From: Anaerocolumna jejuensis DSM 15929
GTDB lineage: Bacteria; Bacillota; Clostridia; Lachnospirales; Lachnospiraceae
Direction of reading: 5' to 3'
Length of the DNA: 64,000 bases
NCBI RefSeq assembly: GCF_900142215.1
Contig: NZ_FRAC01000021.1
Span: forward strand, 67,827 to 131,826
In this document: one piece after another, positions 1 to 8,100 of the stretch
Layout of the letters: each line of letters begins with the position of its first letter
Position numbering within the stretch: position 1 is the first letter of the stretch
Notes under the pieces: model-generated
Told to the model about the DNA's origin: nothing
The model's database searches: none
The model's input: only the letters and a program-made list of their open reading frames with translations
Translations under genes and position numbers: made by a program

Positions 1-57
1 ACCGCACTTATTTTCTCATAAAATATCAAATTAGTCCATAGTTTTTGATAAAATTTA

Positions 58-660
58 TTAACTGGGTGTCTTCATTTTTACCGATACATAAGGATTGTCT
101 TTTATTGTAAACCTCCATAGATAGTCCCTGGCTTCTCCCGCATAATCGATGTTTATCCGCTTGGAGACTTCTATTTCAAAATCTATTGCTTCCGCTAAAT
201 CCTCCACATACAGTTTGTCTTCACACAAATCTGTACCATAATTGTCTTTTCCAATTCCCATAGCCTGACAAAGCTTACCGGGACCGCTGAGAAGCGCCTT
301 TCGTTTAGAGGTTTTTCTCCTTTGCTCCATTAAGGAAAGTCCCTCCAGAGGTTCAAGAGCCCGTAGCAGAACCACTTCCGGCACATCTTTTTCATTTGCC
401 ACAATATTCATGCAGTAATACATCCCATAAATCATATAGATATAGGCATAGCCGCCTTCATTGTACTGGATATTGCAGCGGCCGTCCTTCTTTCCCTTAT
501 AGGAATGGGCAGCGGCATCTATCACACCCATATAGCTTTCCGTTTCCACAATAATTCCCTTCGTAACCCCCTCTGCCGTATGATGGACCAGCACCTTCCC
601 AAGAAGTGCCTTTGCCAGGGATATTCCGTCCTGTCTGTAAAATTCTCTTGGTAATTTCAT
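58..660 (-). CDS. DNA-3-methyladenine glycosylase (AAG/MPG family)
   Basis: Base-excision repair enzyme that flips out and removes alkylated purines (3-methyladenine, hypoxanthine and similar) in the cytoplasm. At 200 residues it has the usual bacterial length. The family active-site string VETESY is at residues 38-43: Glu41 aligns with the catalytic Glu of the human enzyme and Tyr43 with its intercalating Tyr region, and AAHS (His52) aligns with the conserved His. YIYMIYGMYYCMN and LLRALEPLEG are further family signatures. The ATG lies after a purine-rich stretch. It is monocistronic, and a hairpin at 852-917 separates it from the next gene. Family assignment is firm; substrate range is inferred. 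Confidence 0.95.
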   Translation of the reverse strand: MKLPREFYRQDGISLAKALLGKVLVHHTAEGVTKGIIVETESYMGVIDAAAHSYKGKKDGRCNIQYNEGGYAYIYMIYGMYYCMNIVANEKDVPEVVLLRALEPLEGLSLMEQRRKTSKRKALLSGPGKLCQAMGIGKDNYGTDLCEDKLYVEDLAEAIDFEIEVSKRINIDYAGEARDYLWRFTIKDNPYVSVKMKTPS

Positions 661-1286
661 GTTGCTTCTATCTCCTTTGATATCCCTTTAAGAACTAGCT
701 TTCCTTGCCGTTTCTCCCAAATATATTTATTTTTAAAAGCTGAATGCCCCCAAGTGTGCATGCGTTGCCACAGAAACCAGGCCTTGTGAAATATTAATTT
801 AATTTATAGTATACTATACAAAAAACAACAAATAAACAACGGAATATAAAAAGCTGCGCCTCCATAAGCTTTCTTCACAACAATTAGGATGAAGAAACAA
901 CTTATGGAACCGCAGCTACTCTTAGCATAACCGAAAGCTCTTTTAATTATTATCGGTCTCTTGACCTATCTTTGATTCTTATACATCACCTTTAAATTTC
1001 ATATCCCGAAACAGTAACTGGCTTAGGATAATCAATCGTGTTTAGGACCATTCACTGTAAACATAATGTACAATAGTATTTCCCCAATTCTTACAAAATA
1101 CCAAGAATTATATTGACGTACCATGAACCTGGATGATAGGATAAAAAGGGTTAAAATTTGAGGAAAGGAGATGATGTTTATGTTCATAAAAATAATTGAG
1201 GTGATTAAAGTTTAAAGATTTATATGCCGATTAACCTAATGTTGATAATATCTTCTCTTTAAAGCCTCTGATATGAGGTGAAAATT
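661..1286. other. intergenic region with hairpin, weak promoter and possible leader peptide
   Basis: There is no full-length gene here. A hairpin sits at 852-917. A possible promoter on the plus strand is TTGACG at 1113-1118 and TAGGAT at 1137-1142, an 18-bp gap. Downstream, a strong ribosome site (AGGAAAGGAG, 1161-1170) precedes a tiny open frame with ATGs at 1171, 1174 and 1180 ending at TAA 1213-1215. It could encode a 12-15 residue hydrophobic leader or be a remnant. This transcript would lead into the acetyltransferase gene at 1287. Confidence 0.35.
852..917 (-). terminator. nested inverted repeat, terminator-like
   Basis: A 17-bp imperfect outer stem (852-868 with 901-917, two mismatches) encloses an inner TTCTTC/GAAGAA stem (871-876 with 891-896). 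Read on the minus strand it is followed by TTTTTAT, like an intrinsic terminator, although no gene on that strand ends just upstream of it. Confidence 0.5.
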
Positions 1287-1817
1287 ATGAAGTTATCAGA
1301 ACCATTCATAACGGAACGAATGAAATTCCGCTTGTTAAACCGAAAGGACATCGAGGTTGTTTACAGGCAATTTTCCGACGCAGATATGTGTAAATACTTT
1401 AGTGAGCCCCCTTGCGATATGGAGGAAGCAAAAGATATTATTGAGCATTATCAAAATCCAGAAGGTAAAGGCTACCTTCGTTATGGAATGTTCGATAAAA
1501 ATACGGATGCATTTATTGGTACATGTGGTTATCATTATTTGGATAATGATCTTAAACAAGTTGAAATCGGTTATGATATTTGGAAAGACTATTGGAGACA
1601 GGGATATATTTCGGAAGCACTGCCAATACTTATCAATATTTGTTTTGAGTATCTTGGTGTTGATTGTATTTATATCCTTGCACATCCACAAAACAAAGCA
1701 TCAATAGCAAGTGTCAGCAAGCTTGGTTTTAAAGAATGCGCGCCTTGCAGAAAGGCTGATACAGAACCACAAATATGTATGAATTTACTTCGAGCCGAAT
1801 GGTATAAAAGAATATAA
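1287..1817 (+). CDS. GNAT family N-acetyltransferase (RimJ/RimL type)
   Basis: Acetyl-CoA-dependent N-acetyltransferase, about 176 residues, of the RimJ/RimL (Acetyltransf_3) type. These proteins often start with a phrase like TERMKFRLLNRKDIE and have a central EIGYDIWKDYWRQGYISEAL acetyl-CoA loop, both visible here, followed by NKASIASVSKLGFKE near the C-terminus. The ATG at 1287 is chosen over an in-frame GTG at 1278 because GAGGTG at 1275-1280 is then a ribosome site six bases upstream. A perfect terminator follows. Target unknown; small-molecule or protein N-terminal acetylation are both possible. Confidence 0.88.
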   Translation: MKLSEPFITERMKFRLLNRKDIEVVYRQFSDADMCKYFSEPPCDMEEAKDIIEHYQNPEGKGYLRYGMFDKNTDAFIGTCGYHYLDNDLKQVEIGYDIWKDYWRQGYISEALPILINICFEYLGVDCIYILAHPQNKASIASVSKLGFKECAPCRKADTEPQICMNLLRAEWYKRI

Positions 1818-1821
1818 TGAT

Positions 1822-1860
1822 AAGTCACTTATCTCTCTGAAAGGGATAAGTGACTTTTTT
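1822..1860 (+). terminator. intrinsic terminator after the acetyltransferase gene
   Basis: A perfect 12-bp stem (1822-1833 with 1845-1856) with an 11-nt loop is followed by a T run from 1855. It lies between convergent genes. Confidence 0.9.
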
Positions 1861-1895
1861 AAAAGTTTTTTACTAAACTGCTTTTTGAATAATCT

Positions 1896-3946
1896 TTAAA
1901 TTTCAAGTAACTGCTCTAATTCTTCTATCCGATAGACCGGTTTTAAGCACATTTTATTTTCACACAGATAGTAAGCAGTTCTTTCCTCTATGGGATAATC
2001 CTTTGTAAAAGGAATAAGCTTACTTAGCTCCTCCTGATTTTCCGTGTTTTTCAGGATAACGGTCAGGTTCGGAAGAAAATGCTCTTTTAAAAGCTTTTCC
2101 AATCCCCGGTCCTCTTTCCCCGCTGTGACGCATACCAGCTCTTTTGCCGAATTTATATCAGACAGCATGACCTTCAGGGTAAAGCAGTGGGACATGGGAT
2201 AGCGGATAACCTCCGATAAATATTGAAGCTGCAGGGCGGAGGCTTCCATTAGCTTCGCATCTCCGGTAAGTGCGGAAAGCCGTTTGAGTACATAGGCTGC
2301 CGCCGAATTGCCGGAGGGCAGGGCATTGTCCTCCGCTTCCTTGGGGCGGTAAATCAGGCTTTCCCCATCCTTTGCATACAGATAGAAGCCTCCCTCCTCC
2401 TTATCAAAGAAGAATTCCAGCATGGTCTGTGTGACTTTCAGTGCCCTGCTTAAATATACCGTTTCAAAGCTGCTGTCATACAGGGCCAGAAGAGCCATGG
2501 CATAAAAGGCATAATCCTCAAGGTGTCCTTCTCCTTTGCTGACCCCCTCTCTGTAATGAACCTTCAGCCTGTCCTTCTCCATCAGACGGCTTTCAATAAA
2601 TTTGGCTCCTCTGACTGCCCTTTGCAGGTACTTATCCTTTCCCACGATGCGAAAAGCCTTGGCATAAGCCATAATCATGAGGCTGTTCCAGGAGGTGAGC
2701 ATCTTATCGTCTTTATGAAGCTTTGCCCTGTGAAGGCGGTATTCCCGCATCTTTCCGCAAAGCCTGTCAATCCTTTCATTACCGGTTTCCAAAAAGTTTC
2801 CCAGTTCAACAGCCTTAATCCGGTTGGGAATGCTCTTACCCTCAAAATTTCCCTTTTCTGAAATATCAAAGTATCCGTTAAAATAATTTCCTTCTTTCTC
2901 TCCCAGCACCTCCAGCACTTCCTCAGGGGTAAAAACATAGTATTTTCCTTCTTCTCCCTGGCTGTCCGCGTCCTGGGCACAGAAAAAGCCTCCTTCCCCG
3001 GCGGTAAGCTCTCTGTCGACGTACTCTATAATCCTTTCCGCTACTTCCAGATAGGGCGCCTTTCCGGTAATCTGACCGCATTCCAGATAAGCGGTTACCA
3101 GCATGGCATTATCATAAAGCATCTTCTCAAAATGAGGAACCAGATAGACAGGGTCCGTGGAATATCTGGAAAACCCATATCCGATATGGTCAAAGATTCC
3201 TCCCCGGTACAGGGCAGTAAGGGTATATTCTGCCATTTGCAGGGCCTCCCGGTCCTTATAATAGGTATAATACTCCAAAAGGAACATAAGATTATGAGGC
3301 GTGGGGAACTTCGGCGCTCTGCCAAACCCTCCGTTAACCTTATCAAAATATTTCTTTAAATAATCCATTCCTCTTTCCGTCAGTTCCTTTAAGGATACCT
3401 TATTATTTCTCTTTTCCTCTGCCAGCGCTTTTATAATATCTTCACCCGTCTGTATAAGCTCTTCCCTGGAATCCTCCCAGGCTTTCTTTACAGCCCGTAT
3501 CAAGTCCAAAAAGCCAGTCATCTGGTAATTGGAGTTCTTCGGGAAATAGGTTCCTGCATAAAAGGGCTTCTGGTCCGGCGACATAAAAATACTTAAAGGC
3601 CAGCCTCCCTCCCCTGTAAAGCTTATACAGGCGGACATATATATACTGTCGATATCGGGACGTTCTTCCCTGTCAACCTTAATGGAAATAAAGTTGGCAT
3701 TCAGATACTCCGCTATCTCTTTATCTTCAAAGGATTCGTGTGCCATTACATGGCACCAATGACAAACAGTTTACTGCACCCACGTCAGGAGTACCCAATA
3801 GATAAGAAAATCGGCTTATTCTCAGCCTTTGCTTTCGTAAATGCTTGTTCACACCAAGGCCACCAGTCAACTGGATTATAAGCGTGTTGAAGTAGATAAG
3901 GACTTTTTTCATGTATTAATCTATTGGGTATCTTGCTAGTTGTCAT
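1896..3946 (-). pseudogene. YyaL/SPATA20-type thioredoxin-domain protein, frameshifted
   Basis: Full-length relatives are about 680 residues: an N-terminal thioredoxin-like domain with a CHWCH motif, then an (alpha/alpha)6 barrel related to N-acylglucosamine 2-epimerases. Here translation from the ATG at 3946 (ribosome site GGAGGTGATG at 3951-3960) reads the expected N-terminus (KSPYLLQHAYNPVDWWPW, then PIFLSIGYS) and stops at TGA 3785-3787, right where the CHWCH codons should begin. The frame resumes near 3768 as CHWCHVMAHESF, and 1896-3746 carries the remaining 616 residues, including the barrel, intact. Compared with the family about 20 extra bases are present, so the two parts are out of frame. 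The downstream part could still start at the internal ATG at 3746, but without the redox motif. A sequencing error is possible. Confidence 0.85.
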
Positions 3947-4029
3947 AGGGCATCACCTCCTTAAATAAAAATATATCCTTATTATACCCAAACAAAAAGT
4001 GACTATGTAAGCCACATAGCCACTAATTT

Positions 4030-4166
4030 TTATTTGAACCTAATCTCAATCGTCAAACTATTTTCAACATACCTATAGTCTATATGCTCAATTATCGTCT
4101 TGTATAGTTCATTTTGTTCTTCCCAAGTCAATAGAGGATTACTCATTAAAGTTTGAAACTCATTAA
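4030..4166 (-). pseudogene. C-terminal remnant, probably of a serine recombinase
   Basis: Reverse-strand translation from about 4166 to the TAA at 4030-4032 gives a stop-free tail with TWEEQNELYKTIIEHIDYR and ENSLTIEIRFK. This resembles the C-terminal end of large serine recombinases/resolvases. No start codon or catalytic domain remains. The region up to 4271 is AT-rich and contains no other gene I recognise. It marks an old mobile-element insertion beside the AT-rich gene that follows. Identification is by resemblance only. Confidence 0.35.
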
Positions 4167-4271
4167 GCATACATCCCCGTGACACTTGACTTAAAACGGT
4201 TTTCAAAAGAGTTATCTATCATTTTACGCCACGAAAGTCTTACCAATTGTTCTTCTTTATTTAAATGGTTT

Positions 4272-5096
4272 TCACTTATATAAGCTAATAATATCCTTCA
4301 CAAATATTTCTTCATTTTTAAATTGAATTTTATTATTGCTTAAAAATCCATCCAATGATTGGATTGTTTTTTCGATAATAGAAATTTTCCATTTTTTGCT
4401 TGAATCTTTTTTAAAACTAATATAAATTTCATTTTTTAATGGTTCATATACTATTGAACACCGAGTATCCTCCCGACTAGTTTTACTTAAAACTTCAAAG
4501 GCTTCATTTATTCCAAAGCTATGAATATTATTATGAATATATTCATGAGCACAAATATATCTATCAGCACCTATACCATATACTTTATTATAGTTTGCAT
4601 CCTTAAAATCCCCATTTGGAAAATTAGTCATAATAATAAAATCATTATGAATAGGACTTACTATATTTGTATCATTTCCTTCTTCCAGAATAAATGCATC
4701 ACCAGTTTTATCAGCGATAATAGTATGCAGCCCTAAATCTGGGAATAATGGATTTTTAGGATACGAGATTACTCTTTTATTAAGCATTGCAAAAAATTCA
4801 GATGTTTTTCTTGTTTTCTTTAGCGCCTCATCAAAAATATCAAAAGCAAACCAATCATTTTCGTTACAGCTTGATTTAAAACCTGGACTATATTCTACTG
4901 CTTGAGTACAGATAAAAAGACCCTCACTATTAAAACCAGCGATATCCCTGTATTTGTTATCTGCTAAGCCTGAAAAGTAAAATAAGTTCATATCATTATA
5001 ACTATTGACTTTTAGTTTTAAATCAATATCATCAGCATCGAAATTCATACCATAAATAGCTTTTTCTTGACTGTATACTGCAAAACTTGTACACAT
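4272..5096 (-). CDS. linear amide C-N hydrolase, choloylglycine-hydrolase-like Ntn hydrolase
   Basis: About 274 residues. The start is placed at 5096, not the upstream 5129, because AAAGGAGG lies just before it and because this gives MCTSF, exposing Cys2 as the N-terminal nucleophile after Met removal, as in bile salt hydrolase, penicillin V acylase and related C59 enzymes. Other family marks: Asp20 in GMNFDAD, an Asn in MTNFPNGD, and an Arg in TRCSIVYEP. The Arg that precedes the conserved Asn in true bile salt hydrolases (GRNLD) is Met17 here, so a bile salt substrate should not be assumed. Codon use is much more AT-rich than that of the neighbours and recombinase and peptidase remnants flank it, suggesting horizontal acquisition. 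Confidence 0.8.
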   Translation of the reverse strand: MCTSFAVYSQEKAIYGMNFDADDIDLKLKVNSYNDMNLFYFSGLADNKYRDIAGFNSEGLFICTQAVEYSPGFKSSCNENDWFAFDIFDEALKKTRKTSEFFAMLNKRVISYPKNPLFPDLGLHTIIADKTGDAFILEEGNDTNIVSPIHNDFIIMTNFPNGDFKDANYNKVYGIGADRYICAHEYIHNNIHSFGINEAFEVLSKTSREDTRCSIVYEPLKNEIYISFKKDSSKKWKISIIEKTIQSLDGFLSNNKIQFKNEEIFVKDIISLYK

Positions 5097-5256
5097 TTTG
5101 GAACCTCCTTTTATATATAATTTTGTCATATAATATGCTTAGAGTATTTAGAGAACCATTTAGCTATTTTACTATTGGCTTCACCACTTTCTTAAACTTC
5201 CATCCATATGATATCACCAGGCATCTTGATAGTTCAACCTTAAACATTTTTAAGAA

Positions 5257-5705
5257 TCAAAAATGCACCACGTTTATTAGTTCATATAATTTTTCATCAG
5301 CCATATCAGCGATTGTTAAGAAATCAGGGACTTGATATAACTCGCTGGTTAGGGATTTCATAGGCCGCTCAAGAAAACAAATAGAACAGGAAAAATATAA
5401 TTTTGAATTTGGCAGAAGGAAGCTTACTACTTCACCATAAGAGGATGGTTTATTCCCGCAGGGTTCGCCAATTACTTTAGCTAACCGATTATCCTGCAGT
5501 ATAAATGATTATATAGATATTTTAAATCAGCTTTGGCTTCTTCTATGGTAAAGAATTGATTTAGAGTTACATCTTGCTTTTCCCATCTAAGTATACTTCC
5601 CCGGTAGGGATTAATTAATATATGTATTAAAACAGCAGATAAAATTAAAAATAATAAAACAATCAATATCTTTACTACGCAGCCAGTTGGTTTCTTGTTT
5701 TTCAT
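5257..5705 (-). pseudogene. S41-type peptidase gene with internal deletion
   Basis: The 5' part (5705 down to about 5490) encodes a basic N-terminus, one membrane segment (VVKILIVLLFLILSAVLIHI) and FTIEEAKADLKYLYNHLY, typical of the start of secreted S41 peptidases. It then runs straight into a second frame reading KVIGEPCGNKPSSYGEV and SFLLPNSKLYFS, which is the family's C-terminal part, ending at TGA 5257-5259. The catalytic Ser/Lys core, normally 200 or more residues, is missing and the two halves are in different frames, so TAG 5481-5483 ends the first. Only a 74-residue membrane peptide could still be made. Confidence 0.65.
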
Positions 5706-5777
5706 TTATAAAAACCCCACAGAATTGAGTGAGGTTTAGGATTTAGAATTTATTTACCTTCAATATGTAGAAAATGC

Positions 5778-6449
5778 TTATTTTGTAATCCAAGGAATTG
5801 GATTCCCTTGCTCCAATATACCTGGCCCGAAAGGTGTTGTTTCTCCTGTTTCCGGATTGGTTGGTTGGTCAATTTGAAACAAAAAACCGCTCTTTCCGTA
5901 TCTGCCGAGTTTGCTTTGGTCGTAGCGTTCGCTATCCATGCAAATGTTGACGGCTTTCAATGCAACCGCCACTTCCTGGCTTCCCTCGAAAAGCTCATGT
6001 TCCCATAAAAATTCACATTCGATATTCAAAAAACATTCTTTGATTCGCGGTGCGTTGACCTTTGAGGCTTTCTCCGCCGTTAAGCCGGAGGCGGTGATTT
6101 CATCAGTTTCAAACTGATTATTGCCAATCGTTTTAATACAGCGGTCATAAATGTCGTTTGAAGGGAAATTTAATACACACACCTTCGTTTCTTTCAATGA
6201 TTGATACATATGCCCGCCTTTATCGACTTTTCCCATGATACAGATGAAGTTGTCAGCTCCGCTTCCCGCAAAGGTAGACCAAGATTGTAGACAGGCGTTT
6301 TCCTTACCGTTCGATTTCCAACCTGTGACGACGAATACCAACGACGGCATGGCTGTCACAAAATCATACCATGACATATTGCCGCAGGCTGCCAAGTATT
6401 GCTCCGTAAATCTCTCTGGCCTTTCAATAATAGAAATTTCCTTTTTCAT
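5778..6449 (-). CDS. flavin reductase-like domain protein
   Basis: About 223 residues of the flavin reductase-like (FMN-binding split-barrel) superfamily, which covers NAD(P)H:flavin oxidoreductases and FMN-binding proteins of anaerobes. Features are a TAMPSLVFVVTGW strand near the start, then SWSTFAGSGADNFICIMG, HMYQSLKETKVCVLNFPS and a later NIECEFLWEHELFEGSQE segment typical of the fold. The start at 6449 is preferred over 6476 because GGGAGA lies seven bases upstream. It stands alone between the decayed S41 gene and the divergent LysM gene. Its electron partner is not evident from context. Confidence 0.82.
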   Translation of the reverse strand: MKKEISIIERPERFTEQYLAACGNMSWYDFVTAMPSLVFVVTGWKSNGKENACLQSWSTFAGSGADNFICIMGKVDKGGHMYQSLKETKVCVLNFPSNDIYDRCIKTIGNNQFETDEITASGLTAEKASKVNAPRIKECFLNIECEFLWEHELFEGSQEVAVALKAVNICMDSERYDQSKLGRYGKSGFLFQIDQPTNPETGETTPFGPGILEQGNPIPWITK

Positions 6450-6653
6450 AATGAATCTCCCTTTTATTTCAATCATAACACAGCAAACACGACAGCAGTG
6501 TGTCCTGTTTGATAATATAAATACTCTTCAAATATTATATGATTTAAAACAATAATTTCCAGAAAATAATAACCTGGAATTATTTACAGTATTTTGTAAT
6601 GAATCAAGTGCATATGCATATGATAGAATTAATAAAACGAATAAAGAGTATGC

Positions 6654-7952
6654 ATGACAATACATGTTGTCCAACCCGGTGAAACCATTAATTCAATATC
6701 AGCTTATTATAATATTCCTGCCGAAAGATTAATACTGGAAAATGGTATAATGAATCCTGACAATCTGGCAGTTGGCCAAACTATCGTTATTGTCCAGCCT
6801 GAAACCGTCTATACTGTGCAGGCCGGAGATACTTTGATGAGCATCGCTGAACAACAGGGCGTTTCTGTTATGGAATTATTACGAAATAATCCCTATCTTT
6901 CCGGCAGAGAATTTTTATATCCCGGCGAAACCCTGGTCATAACTTATCAAACAAATAAAACCGTAACACTCGCTACCAGCGGTTATATATTTCCCTATAT
7001 AGACAGGAATGTTTTAATAAAGACCCTTCCCTTTTTATCCTATCTGACTATCTTCAATTACAGAGCTACAAGTGATGGAGATATCATTATGGGAGATGAT
7101 GACACAGACCTTGTACAATTGGCTAAAATCTATGGTGTGGCACCCATGATGTTTGTCTCTACTTTTACGGAAGAGGGTATAAGCAGCAGTGAAGTGGCTT
7201 ACAATATTTTAAGCAGCATGGCAGTACAGGATCATCTTATTGAAAATGCCCTTCAGCTTGTGGAATCGAAAGGTTACTATGGTATAAACATATATGCTGA
7301 ATACGTTACCTTTAATAACATAGATTTAGTTGCTGATTATCTGAAAAGAGCAGCGGATATCTTCCACGCAGCAGGATACAGGATAGTGGTAACCGTAACA
7401 CCAAATATGAATATTGAAAGCCAGGGGGTTAGCTTTGAAAGAATTGATTATTCAAAATTATCCGTCTATGTAGATGGTATTATCTTTGCTTCGTATAACT
7501 GGGGGAGGTCCTACAGCTTTCCAAGTCCGATTTCTCCTGTAAATGTATTAACAGAATTGATAAATTATGCAGTCAGTATCCTACCTTCTGAAAAAATTTT
7601 TTTAGGTATCACCACTATAGGCTACGATTGGCAGATTCCCTATGTTCCCGGTGTCACCGGAGCAAATGCCATAACTTATGACAGTGCCATACAAATCGCG
7701 GCTGAAAATGGCATAGCAATACAATTTAACGAGCCGGCCCAGGCGCCTTATTTCTACTATGCTGACAGCAATGGGGTATTACATGTAGTATGGTTTATAG
7801 ATGCCAGAGGTTTTGATACCAGAGCCCAGCTGGCAGCAGAATATGAACTTCAGGGCCTATCTCTTTGGACAATTATGTATTTCAATACTCAAATGTGGTT
7901 TATTATTAATACACAATATAATATAGTAAAAGTCATGAACATTGTTCTCTAA
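6654..7952 (+). CDS. LysM-GH18 spore cortex hydrolase-like protein (YaaH/SleL type)
   Basis: 432 residues: two LysM peptidoglycan-binding repeats (about 2-47 and 52-97) followed by a GH18 barrel (about 105-425). This is the arrangement of YaaH/SleL, which act on cortex muramic-delta-lactam peptidoglycan or sit in the spore coat. There is no signal peptide, as in those proteins, which are made in the mother cell. The motif corresponding to DxxDxDxE is YGINIYAE around 209-216: the acid Glu216 is kept and Asn212 is common in this subfamily, but the Asp two residues before the Glu is Tyr214. Activity may therefore be altered or lost. The ribosome site is weak (AAAGAG). Confidence 0.85.
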   Translation: MTIHVVQPGETINSISAYYNIPAERLILENGIMNPDNLAVGQTIVIVQPETVYTVQAGDTLMSIAEQQGVSVMELLRNNPYLSGREFLYPGETLVITYQTNKTVTLATSGYIFPYIDRNVLIKTLPFLSYLTIFNYRATSDGDIIMGDDDTDLVQLAKIYGVAPMMFVSTFTEEGISSSEVAYNILSSMAVQDHLIENALQLVESKGYYGINIYAEYVTFNNIDLVADYLKRAADIFHAAGYRIVVTVTPNMNIESQGVSFERIDYSKLSVYVDGIIFASYNWGRSYSFPSPISPVNVLTELINYAVSILPSEKIFLGITTIGYDWQIPYVPGVTGANAITYDSAIQIAAENGIAIQFNEPAQAPYFYYADSNGVLHVVWFIDARGFDTRAQLAAEYELQGLSLWTIMYFNTQMWFIINTQYNIVKVMNIVL

Positions 7953-8100
7953 CACGGGGACCAACTGCTGTGTGAAGGAATTTTCCAACCTTTTTGCTTG
8001 TATTTTTTCAGTTTTGAATTTATAATTGAACGGGGCAAACGTCCTATATCAAATCCTTCCCACCCCCAACTAATTTAATTGAACACACGGAGGCCGACAA

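Noticed and set aside
1335..1707. Open frames on the opposite strand and in another frame within the acetyltransferase gene
   Set aside because: They lack ribosome sites and family features; the GNAT frame is clearly coding.
3785..3787. TGA in the YyaL-type gene could encode selenocysteine at the redox site
   Set aside because: The intact CHWCH codons lie downstream in another frame; reading through TGA soon meets TAA in the same frame, and no SECIS-like hairpin was seen. A frameshift explains it better.
8030..8060. GGGGCAAACG resembling part of a c-di-GMP (GEMM) riboswitch ahead of the chemoreceptor gene
   Set aside because: The second helix and GCAAAGC-type segments expected of the aptamer are missing.
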